In this document: in pieces, positions 28,516 to 38,954 of the stretch | Layout: every line of letters begins with the position of its first letter | How positions within the stretch are numbered: the first letter of the stretch is position 1 | Assembly (NCBI RefSeq): GCF_030142075.1 | Contig: NZ_CP126241.1 | Coordinates: 2,046,001-2,110,000, forward strand | DNA length: 64,000 nt | Direction: 5' to 3' | DNA from: Arthrobacter sp. zg-Y20 | GTDB lineage: Bacteria > Actinomycetota > Actinomycetes > Actinomycetales > Micrococcaceae | Position numbers and translations under genes: made by a program | Notes under the pieces: generated by a model | What the model was told of the DNA's origin: nothing | Database searches by the model: none | The model's input: the letters and a program-made list of their open reading frames with translations, nothing else

Positions 28516-29730
28516 CTATCCGCACCGCCCCGGCTTCTGCGTGCTGCACCAGTTCTGGTATTCCTCCACGTACTTGGCGTGTTCGGCCAGCGTGCTGGAG
28601 AACTTCGTCTCGCCGGTGTCCAGGTTGACCGTGACCCAGTAGTAGTACGGGACATCACTGGGGTGGGCGGCGGCCTCGATGGCCTCCGTGCTCGGCGAAC
28701 CGATGGGTCCGACGGGCAGTCCCGGGTTGGCGTACGTGTTGTAGGGGTTGGACTTGTCGGCTTTCTCGTCGGACGTAAGCTCGTAGCTCTTGCGGCCCAG
28801 CCCGTAGGTCACCGTGGCATCCGACTGGATGAGCCCGTTGGTTTCCTTGTTGTCGGCGTGCAGCCGGTTTTCGATGGAACCGGCAACGCTGCCGTAGTCG
28901 GCTTCACCCGCTTCGGCCTGGATAATGCTGGCCTTGGTCAGGACCCGGTACTGCTCGGCCGGATCGGTGATCCCCGCGTTTTTCAGTTCCGCGAACGTGT
29001 TGTCCACCATCTCCTTGATGATGTCCGTGGCTTCCATGCCCACGTCGAACCGGTACTCGCCCGGGAACAAGTAGCCCTCCAGGCTCACGGCCTGGGCGGG
29101 CAGGCCGAACTGCTGCGGAGCGTCAGCCAGCGCCTGGAACTCCGAAAGCGGAATCTGCGTGGAGGTGTTCAGCACTTCGAACACTTCGTTTTGGCGCAGC
29201 CCGCGCTGCACGGCAGCGTAATGGACCGGGCTGTCGCCGTCGCCCAGCAGCGCATCCACCGCTGCGGAGGAAGACATCTGGTACTTCATCTCGTACGTGC
29301 CCGGCTGGATCTCCCGGCCGTCCGACTGCTCGGTGAAGGCATTGACGAACTGCTTGGAGGTGGCCACGATGTCTTCGGCTTCCAGCTTGCCGCCGATCAG
29401 CAGGGGCCCGTCCCCTTCCGCGACGGTGAACGCGACGGTGCCGTTGCCGGCCCCCTCGTAGTCCTTGATCTCATTCATGCCCAGCAGGTCCCGCAGGAAC
29501 ATGGTGAGGCCGAACACGACGGCGGCGAAAACGGCCAGCACGGTGACCATGATGATGGTGCGGCGGCGGCGTCGTCGCTGCTTCTCCCGGGACGGCCGCT
29601 GGCTCCTGCGGGTAGGCAGGTCGGTGGGCTCGTCAAAGAACTGCGTCATGGGAAGCTCATCTCCGTGGCCGTATCCGGGCTCATGGTCCGGTTCCGCCAT
29701 GGCGGGGTACTCGGGATATCTGTGGCTCAC
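28516..29730 (-). CDS. mltG: Endolytic murein transglycosylase MltG (YceG-like)
   Basis: A 404-residue membrane-anchored lytic transglycosylase that cuts nascent glycan strands. A cytosolic N-terminal tail of about 55 residues ends in KQRRRRRRT, followed by one transmembrane helix (about 58-79), and the YceG domain lies outside. The catalytic Glu is in ASIIQAEAGEADYGSVAG. GTG 29730 overlaps the ruvX stop by four bases. Confidence 0.93.
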   Translation of the reverse strand: MSHRYPEYPAMAEPDHEPGYGHGDELPMTQFFDEPTDLPTRRSQRPSREKQRRRRRRTIIMVTVLAVFAAVVFGLTMFLRDLLGMNEIKDYEGAGNGTVAFTVAEGDGPLLIGGKLEAEDIVATSKQFVNAFTEQSDGREIQPGTYEMKYQMSSSAAVDALLGDGDSPVHYAAVQRGLRQNEVFEVLNTSTQIPLSEFQALADAPQQFGLPAQAVSLEGYLFPGEYRFDVGMEATDIIKEMVDNTFAELKNAGITDPAEQYRVLTKASIIQAEAGEADYGSVAGSIENRLHADNKETNGLIQSDATVTYGLGRKSYELTSDEKADKSNPYNTYANPGLPVGPIGSPSTEAIEAAAHPSDVPYYYWVTVNLDTGETKFSSTLAEHAKYVEEYQNWCSTQKPGRCG

Positions 29731-30308
29731 GGCGTGATACCGCCTTCGCGCTCGATGTCCTGCGAAATTGTGGACTCCTCAGTCGGGGCCGGCTCTGCAT
29801 CACGGTGGCGATGCGGCCGGCTCGGTGTAACCAGCTCCCCCACGTCCCGGTTCAGGGAACGTTGTGTGTCAATAGACTGCTGCAGAATTGCGACAGCAGC
29901 CGCTTGATCAACCACTGTACGGTGATTCCGGCTGTTCATTCCAGCTTCGTGCAGCGAGCGGTGCGCGGTGACCGTGGTCAGGCGTTCGTCTACCAGCCGC
30001 ACTTCCAGTCCGGTGCCTGCCGCCAGCAACGCGTCGGCCAGCGTCTTCGCGTAGTCCCGTGCCATCTGGGTTGAGGCCGTTTCACCGCCCCGCATGCTGC
30101 GGGGAAGGCCGACAAAAACCTCTACCGCACCCCGTTCGGCAACCTCGTTCAGCACCACTTTGATGTCGCTGTTTTTCTTTGCGTCCCGCTTCAGCGTCCT
30201 GACCGGCATGGCCAGGACGCCGTCGGGGTCGCTGGCGGCCAGGCCCACCCGGACCAGGCCGACGTCGACCCCGAGCTTTACGCCCCGCGGTACAGCAGAA
30301 TCAGCCAA
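29727..30308 (-). CDS. ruvX: Holliday junction resolvase-like protein RuvX/YqgF
   Basis: A 193-residue RNase H-fold protein linked to pre-16S rRNA processing and possibly recombination. It starts with the RNase H strand LGVDVGLVRVGLA, has VFVGLPRSMRG and ends its core with DQAAAVAILQQSID. I take TTG 30308, one base after the alaS stop, as the start; the open frame upstream runs inside alaS. About 45 extra residues at the C-terminus are polar and likely disordered. Confidence 0.9.
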   Translation of the reverse strand: MADSAVPRGVKLGVDVGLVRVGLAASDPDGVLAMPVRTLKRDAKKNSDIKVVLNEVAERGAVEVFVGLPRSMRGGETASTQMARDYAKTLADALLAAGTGLEVRLVDERLTTVTAHRSLHEAGMNSRNHRTVVDQAAAVAILQQSIDTQRSLNRDVGELVTPSRPHRHRDAEPAPTEESTISQDIEREGGITP

Positions 30309-30309
30309 G

Positions 30310-33003
<2,694 letters not shown>

Positions 33004-33093
33004 GGTGCTTCTTTACCCTTCCGGTAATTCGGTTTCAGCATGCAGGATCAGGTGCATGCGGTGGTGCTGTGCCTCGGTGCCTTGGCGGCAGCC

Positions 33094-33348
33094 TTAGCGG
33101 CGGGCCGACCTCATGGCCTCGGCGGCGTTATCCGTGTTGTCCAGTCCCAGTGCTGCGCGCAGGTCGCCCTCGCGCTGGCTCATGCCCTCGCGCAGGGCCT
33201 CGGCAAAGCTCTGGACCGCTCCTGCCGCGGAGTCGACAGCGCGGTTGATGCCGGCCTGCTTGAGGCTGGACTTGGCTTCGTTGGCCCGGCGGACGGCGAT
33301 GACGCCGATCGCGACACCGATTGACATCCAAAATACGCGCTTAATCAT
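33094..33348 (-). CDS. Small membrane protein (DUF6167-like) upstream of alaS
   Basis: An 84-residue protein with one N-terminal transmembrane helix (about residues 5-20, VFWMSIGVAIGVIAV), then a charged amphipathic region (AVDSAAGAVQSFAEALREGM). Small proteins of this shape precede alaS in Arthrobacter relatives. The function is unknown; the pairing with the DUF948 gene 40 bases upstream suggests an envelope role. Confidence 0.75.
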   Translation of the reverse strand: MIKRVFWMSIGVAIGVIAVRRANEAKSSLKQAGINRAVDSAAGAVQSFAEALREGMSQREGDLRAALGLDNTDNAAEAMRSARR

Positions 33349-33388
33349 GACTGGCTCCTGTGCTTTGGGGTTGGTTACGGCTGCGGTA

Positions 33389-33790
33389 CTAGCGGCTGCG
33401 CCGGCCGCGGCGGGTTCCCTGCACCGCTTCGCCGGCCTGTCCGCTGCGGCGGGATGCCAGGGCGGAGCGGACGCCGTAGGTGAAGGCCGAGACCTTGATC
33501 AGCGGCGAACCGACGGTGGCTGCGACCAGCGAAGACAGGGCGGACAGGTTCGCTGATGCGTCGGAGACGTTCGAGGAAATTCCGTCCACCTTCTGCAGCT
33601 GCAGGTTGGTGGTGGACACAGTGGTGGTCACCTCGTCAATCAACGGCGTGGTCTCGTCGCTGAGGGTCCGGATGGCCGAACGCATCTCGTCGAAAACCTT
33701 CCCCAGTTTCCAGACGGGCACGGCCAGCAGTGCAACCAGCACCGCAAACACACCGGCCGCTATCAGACCGGCAATATCTCCACCCGACAT
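33389..33790 (-). CDS. DUF948 domain-containing membrane protein
   Basis: A 133-residue protein with an N-terminal transmembrane helix (about residues 5-26, GDIAGLIAAGVFAVLVALLA), followed by a heptad-like coiled-coil region (about 35-90: EMRSAIRTLSDETTPLIDEV and on) typical of DUF948. The C-terminus is basic (RRGRRSR). General-stress-like proteins share this shape. It starts the alaS operon. Confidence 0.8.
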   Translation of the reverse strand: MSGGDIAGLIAAGVFAVLVALLAVPVWKLGKVFDEMRSAIRTLSDETTPLIDEVTTTVSTTNLQLQKVDGISSNVSDASANLSALSSLVAATVGSPLIKVSAFTYGVRSALASRRSGQAGEAVQGTRRGRRSR

Positions 33791-33930
33791 GGGACTCCTT
33801 TAGCGCAGAAAATCATAGTGGCTGGCACAACCGTCGCCGGTTCTGCCATATGTACCTTACCTACTGCAGCGCTGCGGCACTTACTTTTGCCGCCTGCGCC
33901 ACGAAAGCGGGGGTGCCCGGATAACGGAAC

Positions 33931-33955
33931 AGCCCGCGGCACGGGGCCGCGGGCT
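33931..33955 (-). terminator. Terminator of rpsD
   Basis: Arms AGCCCGCGGC (33931-33940) and GCCGCGGGCT (33946-33955) form a perfect 10-base-pair stem with a five-base loop. It lies 28 bases after the rpsD stop on the minus strand. The following sequence is only mildly T-rich. Confidence 0.7.
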
Positions 33956-33982
33956 GGACTGTAAACGGGGTAATCCCGTTAT

Positions 33983-34609
33983 TTAGCGTGCGTAGTATTC
34001 CACCACGAGCTGCTCTTCGCAGGTCACGGGGATTTCGGAACGCTTGGGGCGACGCACGAGGCGTGCCTGCAGCTTGTCCAGGGAAACATCAAGGTAACCC
34101 GGGACGGCGGGCAGGACGTCGCGGTGGGCGCCGGCTGCGGCAACCTGGAACGGCGTCATGGTCTCGCTGCGCTGGTGCACGTGGATGAGCTGGCCTTCGG
34201 AAACGCGGAAGGACGGGCGGTCCACGCGGGCACCGTCAACCAGGATGTGGCGGTGCACAACCAGCTGGCGGGCCTGGGCGATCGTGCGGGCGAAGCCGGC
34301 ACGCAGCACGAGTGCGTCGAGACGCATTTCGAGCAGTTCGATCAGGTTTTCACCGGTCAGGCCGGCGGTGCGGCGGGCTTCTTCGAAGACACGGGTCATC
34401 TGTGCTTCGCGGATGCCGTACTGAGCACGCAGACGCTGCTTTTCGCGCAGACGTACGGCGTAGTCGCTGTCCTGCTTGCGACGGGCGCGGCCGTGCTCAC
34501 CCGGGGGGTAAGGCCGACGCTCGAAGTATTTAGCTGCCTTGGGGGTCAAAGCAATGCCGAGGGCGCGCGATGCGCGTGCCTGCCGGCGTGCACGTGTGTT
34601 GTTAGCCAC
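33983..34609 (-). CDS. rpsD: 30S ribosomal protein S4
   Basis: A 208-residue S4, an early 16S rRNA-binding protein. MANNTRARRQARASRALGI and YPPGEHGRAR are typical of the N-terminal domain, and the S4 RNA-binding domain (LDALVLRAGFARTIAQARQL) follows. I choose GTG 34609 with AAAGG upstream; the GTG two codons earlier would put the ribosome binding site next to the start codon. It is monocistronic here, away from the rpoA cluster, as is common in this group. The 262 bases upstream hold its leader and no other feature I can support. Confidence 0.96.
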   Translation of the reverse strand: MANNTRARRQARASRALGIALTPKAAKYFERRPYPPGEHGRARRKQDSDYAVRLREKQRLRAQYGIREAQMTRVFEEARRTAGLTGENLIELLEMRLDALVLRAGFARTIAQARQLVVHRHILVDGARVDRPSFRVSEGQLIHVHQRSETMTPFQVAAAGAHRDVLPAVPGYLDVSLDKLQARLVRRPKRSEIPVTCEEQLVVEYYAR

Positions 34610-34871
34610 GTTCACCTTTCACTGTTTGGCGGTTTGGCCACGGCAGAAATAAATCCCTGCTGTGACTGCTGCGAAATATGCTGGCCTCCATGAGGGAGAG
34701 CTCCGGCCAACCGCTGCCGTCTGCTACAGACCCGGGCTCCGGACACACCACTGCCGTCCATACTTTTCAATACGGGGAAGCGGAAACCGGTACCTGGGCT
34801 TGCCAGTCAACCATCAATGCTAACACGGCAGCGCGTGCGCCCGCGCACACTTGCGCATTGGGCAGTCCGGA

Positions 34872-36278
34872 TCAGGACTTCTCGCCGCGGATGATTCCGC
34901 GCAGCCGGTCCAGCCGTGCCGAAATGTCCCGTTCCACTCCGTTCCCGGTGGGCTCGTAGTAGTTCCGCCCCACCAGGTCGTCCGGGGCATACTGCTGGCG
35001 GGCCACGCCGTGCGGTGAATCGTGGGAGTAGATGTAGCCCTTGCCGTGGCCCAGCTGCTTGGCACCGGGATAGTGGGCGTCGCGCAGGTGAGCCGGCACG
35101 CCCTGCCCGCGTCCGGCCCGGACATCGGCAATGGCGGAGTTGATGCCGTTGTACGCGGCGTTGGACTTGGGCGCGGTGGCAATGTGGACCACCGCCTCGG
35201 CCAGGATGATCCGGCCTTCAGGCATTCCGATCAGCTGCACGGCCTGCGCGGCGGCAACGGCGGTCTGCAGTGCCGTCGGATCGGCCATGCCCACGTCCTC
35301 GGAGGCGGAAATAATCAGGCGGCGGGAAATGAACCGCGGGTCCTCCCCCGACTCCAGCATGCGGGCCAGATAGTGCAGGGCCGCATCGACGTCGGATCCG
35401 CGCAGCGACTTGATGAAGGCACTGGTGATGTCGTAGTGCTGGTCCCCCGCGCGGTCGTACCGCAGCGCCGCTACGTCCAGGGCTTCCTCGGCGTGCTTCA
35501 GCGTCACTTCCGGAACCTCGTCGCCGTCGGCCTTCTCGGAGTATGCGACGCCGGCTGCGGCCTCCAGCGCGGTCAGCCCGCGCCGGGCGTCACCGGCAGC
35601 GAGCCGGACCAGGTGCTCCAGTGCCTCTTCGCTCAGGGTTACCCGCCCGGCCAGCCCGCGCTCATCCTCCACGGCCCGCTGGAGCAGGGCTGCAATGTCG
35701 GCTTCGGTCAGCGGCTTCAGGGTCAGGAGCAGGGACCGGGAAAGCAGCGGGGAGACCACGGAGAAGGAGGGGTTCTCCGTGGTGGCTGCCATCAGGACCA
35801 CCCAGCGGTTTTCGACCCCGGGCAGCAGCGCGTCCTGCTGGGCCTTGTTAAAGCGGTGGATCTCATCCAGGAAGAGGATGGTGGTGACGCCGTGCAGGTC
35901 ACGGTCCGTCAGCGCCTGCTCCATGACGCGGCGGACGTCCTTGACCCCGGCGGTGATGGCCGAGAGCTCCACGAACTTACGTCCGGCGCCGCGAGCCACC
36001 ACGTGCGCCAGCGTGGTTTTGCCGGTTCCGGGAGGACCCCAGAGCATCACCGAGGACGGTCCGGCCGGGTTGTGCTCGTCAGCGGACTGCGCCAGGGTAC
36101 GCAGCGGCGAGCCGGGACCGAGCAGGTGCTGCTGGCCCACCACCTCGTCCACGGTCCGCGGCCGCATCCGTACGGCCAGCGGGCTGCGCGGCCTTACCCG
36201 TGCGGCGGAGCCGTCGGCGTAGTCATCGTCGTCGTCGCCGCCCGCACTGAACAAATCATTCCCCGACAAAGCATTCAC
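34872..36278 (-). CDS. rarA: Replication-associated recombination protein A (RarA/MgsA), AAA+ ATPase
   Basis: A 468-residue clamp-loader-like ATPase acting at stalled forks. [20 protein letters not shown] begins the AAA domain. Walker A is [10 protein letters not shown] (about residues 76-85) and Walker B is [15 protein letters not shown]. Unusually acidic residues (GDDDDDYAD) occupy positions 14-22. GTG 36278 is the start. It is divergent from the VLRF1-like gene. Confidence 0.94.
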   Translation of the reverse strand: MNALSGNDLFSAGGDDDDDYADGSAARVRPRSPLAVRMRPRTVDEVVGQQHLLGPGSPLRTLAQSADEHNPAGPSSVMLWGPPGTGKTTLAHVVARGAGRKFVELSAITAGVKDVRRVMEQALTDRDLHGVTTILFLDEIHRFNKAQQDALLPGVENRWVVLMAATTENPSFSVVSPLLSRSLLLTLKPLTEADIAALLQRAVEDERGLAGRVTLSEEALEHLVRLAAGDARRGLTALEAAAGVAYSEKADGDEVPEVTLKHAEEALDVAALRYDRAGDQHYDITSAFIKSLRGSDVDAALHYLARMLESGEDPRFISRRLIISASEDVGMADPTALQTAVAAAQAVQLIGMPEGRIILAEAVVHIATAPKSNAAYNGINSAIADVRAGRGQGVPAHLRDAHYPGAKQLGHGKGYIYSHDSPHGVARQQYAPDDLVGRNYYEPTGNGVERDISARLDRLRGIIRGEKS

Positions 36279-36345
36279 GCTTCAAGGCTACTCGTGCCGT
36301 AACCTGAGCTGGTCCACCCCCTTCGGCTTGAAAGCAGGCTCCGCC

Positions 36346-36960
36346 ATGCCCGGCCCGCGCACCACCTTTGTTTCCGCCGAGCGCCTGCCGGGTTGGGTGG
36401 AAAGGTTCGAGGCGGCGCAGGGCACGCTCGCGGTACAGCCCGGCGATGACGGGCTGCTGCTGCGTGCCGGGTCCGGGGCGCAGGCGGAACTGCTCGCGCC
36501 GTGGCCGGCGGACGGCCGTCCCGGGCGGGGCGCGGGCGACGTCGAACGCCTCGCCTCCCTCGCCGGGCAGGCCCGGACCGTGGGCCTGGTGCTGGTCCGG
36601 CGCGGCGGGTACGCCGTCGGGGCAGCGCGCGAAGGCCGGCTGTTGGCCTCGAAGACCGGTTCCCCCAACAGCCGCCGCGCCAATGCAGCCGATGCCCTTG
36701 CGGCCCTGGCCGCGGAGCAGGCGGCGGCAGTATTCACGGCGGCGGCTCCGGAGTACCTGGTTTTGGGCGGCGACCGGATGCTCGCCGAACAGGTGACCGC
36801 ACGGCGGGAGTTTTCGCGCTGGTCCGCCCTGCCCCGGCTTCGCCCGCTGGATGTGCCTGACCCGAAGGCTGCCGTGCTGGCGCAGGCGGCCCGGGACGCG
36901 TCCTCCGTGCTGGTGCGGATCATCCTGCCCCAGCCGGGCGCGGCGGCCAACCTGCACTGA
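36346..36960 (+). CDS. acVLRF1-like protein (Vms1/eRF1-related), catalytic loop apparently missing
   Basis: A 204-residue protein resembling actinobacterial VLRF1, a relative of eRF1 and Vms1 that hydrolyses peptidyl-tRNA on stalled ribosomes. Shared segments are SAERLPGWVERF near the N-terminus, VRRGGYAVG in the middle, and LVLGGDRMLAEQV and VPDPKAAVL toward the end. In the family as I recall it, a loop with a GGxSQxRF-like motif follows the SKxGS strand. Here ASKTGS is followed at once by PNSRRANAADAL, so the loop with the catalytic Gln is not there. It may be an inactive binder. Its 3' end overlaps the convergent gene by 41 bases. Confidence 0.68.
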   Translation: MPGPRTTFVSAERLPGWVERFEAAQGTLAVQPGDDGLLLRAGSGAQAELLAPWPADGRPGRGAGDVERLASLAGQARTVGLVLVRRGGYAVGAAREGRLLASKTGSPNSRRANAADALAALAAEQAAAVFTAAAPEYLVLGGDRMLAEQVTARREFSRWSALPRLRPLDVPDPKAAVLAQAARDASSVLVRIILPQPGAAANLH

Positions 36961-37993
36961 TCCGTTCCACCGTCTCAGCAGCAGGTTGGGGCACAGCCGA
37001 ACGCCAGTCGGTTCCCGCCCAGAGACTCATCCCGTGCGGATCCCCTGCTGCTGCCGCCTTGGCGCGGAGTGTTTTCGTCACCTGGTTGACCAGCGGATAG
37101 GCGGCCGGCGCGTCCGGATGTTCGGCCATGAACCTGTTGGCCAGTCCCCGGGCGGTCCGGCCGGAGAAGGCACGGGTCAGTGCTGTGGCGCGAAACTGCG
37201 GATCCTGCAGGGCGGCCCGGTGCACGGGACTGGTTCCGGCTTCCGGGCTCAGGAGCAGCGCGGTACCGATCTGCACGGCGTCGGCCCCCGCCCCGCGCAG
37301 GGCCTGCGCATCCGCAGCGGCGCCGATTCCACCAGCGGCAATAAGTTCGACGCCGGGGCCCGCGGCGGCGCGCACGGCACGCACGAGTTCGGCCAGCGGC
37401 TGCGCCGGCGGCTCCCCCGCCGCATTGAAGGTCCCCCGGTGCCCGCCCGCCTCCGGGCCCTGCAGGCACAGCATCCGGGCACCGGCGGAAACAGCCAGTG
37501 CGGCTTCTTCAACCGTGGTGACGGTAACGGCCACAGCGCTGCCGGCCTCCGTCAGTGCTGCCATAACGTCTTGGCCGGGCAGGCCGAAAGTGAACGACAC
37601 CACCGGCACCTGCAGCCGGTGGACCAGTTCGAGCTTGGCGTCCCACCCGTCATCGTCCTCCGGATCCGGCAGCGGCAGCAGGTCCGGTGGATACTGCGGA
37701 TACTCCCGGGCCAGCTGCTCCCGGTATGCCAGGGCGGCAGCGACCCGGCCGGAGGTGCCCGTGCCTCCGGTATTGGCCTGGTCCGGCACAAAAAGGTTCA
37801 CGCCGAACGGACGTGGGGTCAGCTGCCTCACCCGGGCGATTTCCGCGGCCACAGCCCCGGCGTCCTTGTAGCCGGCCGCCAGGAATCCCAGCCCGCCGGC
37901 GTTGCTGACGGCGGCAGCCAGCGCGGGCGTGGACGGCCCGCCCGCCATCGGGGCTCCGACGACGGCGCGGGGCAGGGATGCCAGCGTAAACAC
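36920..37993 (-). CDS. Nitronate monooxygenase-like flavoprotein (NPD family)
   Basis: A 357-residue FMN-dependent TIM-barrel protein. VGAPMAGGPSTPALAAAV (about residues 12-29) is the N-terminal flavin strand. LLCLQGPEAGGHRG-type residues (MLCLQGPEAGGHRG) and LIAAGGIGAAADAQAL bind the phosphate. The family oxidises nitronates such as propionate 3-nitronate. GTG 37993 is the start, and the gene follows phzF-like on the same strand by eight bases. Confidence 0.85.
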   Translation of the reverse strand: MFTLASLPRAVVGAPMAGGPSTPALAAAVSNAGGLGFLAAGYKDAGAVAAEIARVRQLTPRPFGVNLFVPDQANTGGTGTSGRVAAALAYREQLAREYPQYPPDLLPLPDPEDDDGWDAKLELVHRLQVPVVSFTFGLPGQDVMAALTEAGSAVAVTVTTVEEAALAVSAGARMLCLQGPEAGGHRGTFNAAGEPPAQPLAELVRAVRAAAGPGVELIAAGGIGAAADAQALRGAGADAVQIGTALLLSPEAGTSPVHRAALQDPQFRATALTRAFSGRTARGLANRFMAEHPDAPAAYPLVNQVTKTLRAKAAAAGDPHGMSLWAGTDWRSAVPQPAAETVERISAGWPPRPAGAG

Positions 37994-38001
37994 GGCGATG
38001 G

Positions 38002-38838
38002 CTACAGCTTTACCGTGCCGTCAATGCAGGTGGCAGTTTCCCCGCCCACCCAGATCCTGCGGTCCCGGGTAAAGATCCGCACCAGTCCCGACCGTTCCAG
38101 CACCGTGCCCTGAGTGACTGTGTAGCGTTCCGGCGCAAGGCCCGAGCCGATCAGCCACTGGGCCAAGCCTGCGTTGAGGCTCCCGGTGACGGGATCTTCC
38201 AAGACGCCGTGGCCGGGGGCGAAGGCGCGGACTTCGTAGTCCGTGTCGCCGCCGTCGGGCTGCGGACCGATCACGCCCACTGCCAGGGACCCAAGCGCCG
38301 CAGGATCAGGCGTCAGGGACAGGACGGTTTCCGCATCCTTCAGGAGCAGCCCCAGCCAGCCGGGGCCGTTGTCTATCCAGTTCGAGGCGGATACCTGCTC
38401 CCGGGTGATGCCGAGAGCGTCCACCGTCTGCTGCAGCACGGCGTCCTCCAGCTCGCCCGAGCGGATCAGCGGCGGAGCGCCGAAGGCGGCCATTCCCGCC
38501 GAGGCGTGCAGCGTCACCAGGCCTACTCCGCATTCCTGAATGACGACGCCGGGATAGTGCGGAATGTTGCCGGCTTCGAGCCAGGCGTGGCACGTGCCCA
38601 GCGTGGGATGGCCTGCGAAGGGGATCTCTCCCCCGGGCGTGAAGATGCGGACCCGGTAGTCGGCGCCGTCCTGTGTGGGCGGCAGCACGAACGTAGTCTC
38701 GGAGAGGTTCGTCCACCGGGCGAAGGAAGCCATCGCGGTGTCGGACAGGCCGTCCGCGTCCAGCACCACCGCCACGGGGTTGCCCAGATAGGGCTTGGTG
38801 CCGAAGACGTCCACCTGCTTGAACCAGCGATCTCTCAT
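38002..38838 (-). CDS. PhzF-family isomerase/epimerase-like protein
   Basis: A 278-residue protein of the PhzF fold (two diaminopimelate-epimerase-like halves). It begins WFKQVDVFGTKPYLGNPVAV, has the catalytic-Glu segment NLSETTFVL, IPFAGHPTLGTCH in the first half and EDPVTGSLNAGLAQWL in the second. Most chromosomal members are of unknown function and are not part of phenazine clusters; no other phenazine genes are here. ATG 38838 is preferred over a TTG two codons upstream. Confidence 0.88.
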   Translation of the reverse strand: MRDRWFKQVDVFGTKPYLGNPVAVVLDADGLSDTAMASFARWTNLSETTFVLPPTQDGADYRVRIFTPGGEIPFAGHPTLGTCHAWLEAGNIPHYPGVVIQECGVGLVTLHASAGMAAFGAPPLIRSGELEDAVLQQTVDALGITREQVSASNWIDNGPGWLGLLLKDAETVLSLTPDPAALGSLAVGVIGPQPDGGDTDYEVRAFAPGHGVLEDPVTGSLNAGLAQWLIGSGLAPERYTVTQGTVLERSGLVRIFTRDRRIWVGGETATCIDGTVKL

Positions 38839-38906
38839 GCCCAAACACTATCGGGTGCCGGTGCCGGAGTGTCCAGCGGGGCTGGATATGTCTGCAGGGT
38901 TAAAGC

Positions 38907-38939
38907 ACGGTACCCGGCCGCGCTGCGACCGGGTACCGT
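38907..38939 (-). terminator. Terminator of aspS
   Basis: Arms ACGGTACCCGG (38907-38917) and CCGGGTACCGT (38929-38939) make a perfect 11-base-pair stem with an 11-base loop. It lies 15 bases after the aspS stop and is followed on the minus strand by GCTTTAACC. Confidence 0.75.
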
Positions 38940-38954
38940 CAGTGCGGTGCGAAG

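Noticed and set aside
27571-29907. A 778-codon + frame across aroE, mltG and ruvX
   Set aside because: Three real minus-strand genes with full motifs occupy it.
33004-33093. T-box leader upstream of alaS
   Set aside because: The 90 bases lack the T-box sequence and specifier stem; alaS follows small membrane-protein genes.
34610-34871. Small + strand frame from 34678 between rpsD and rarA
   Set aside because: No ribosome binding site or family motif, and it runs into the rarA gene on the other strand.
38002-38838. Phenazine biosynthesis cluster
   Set aside because: Only a PhzF-like gene exists; no phzA, B, D, E or G is nearby.
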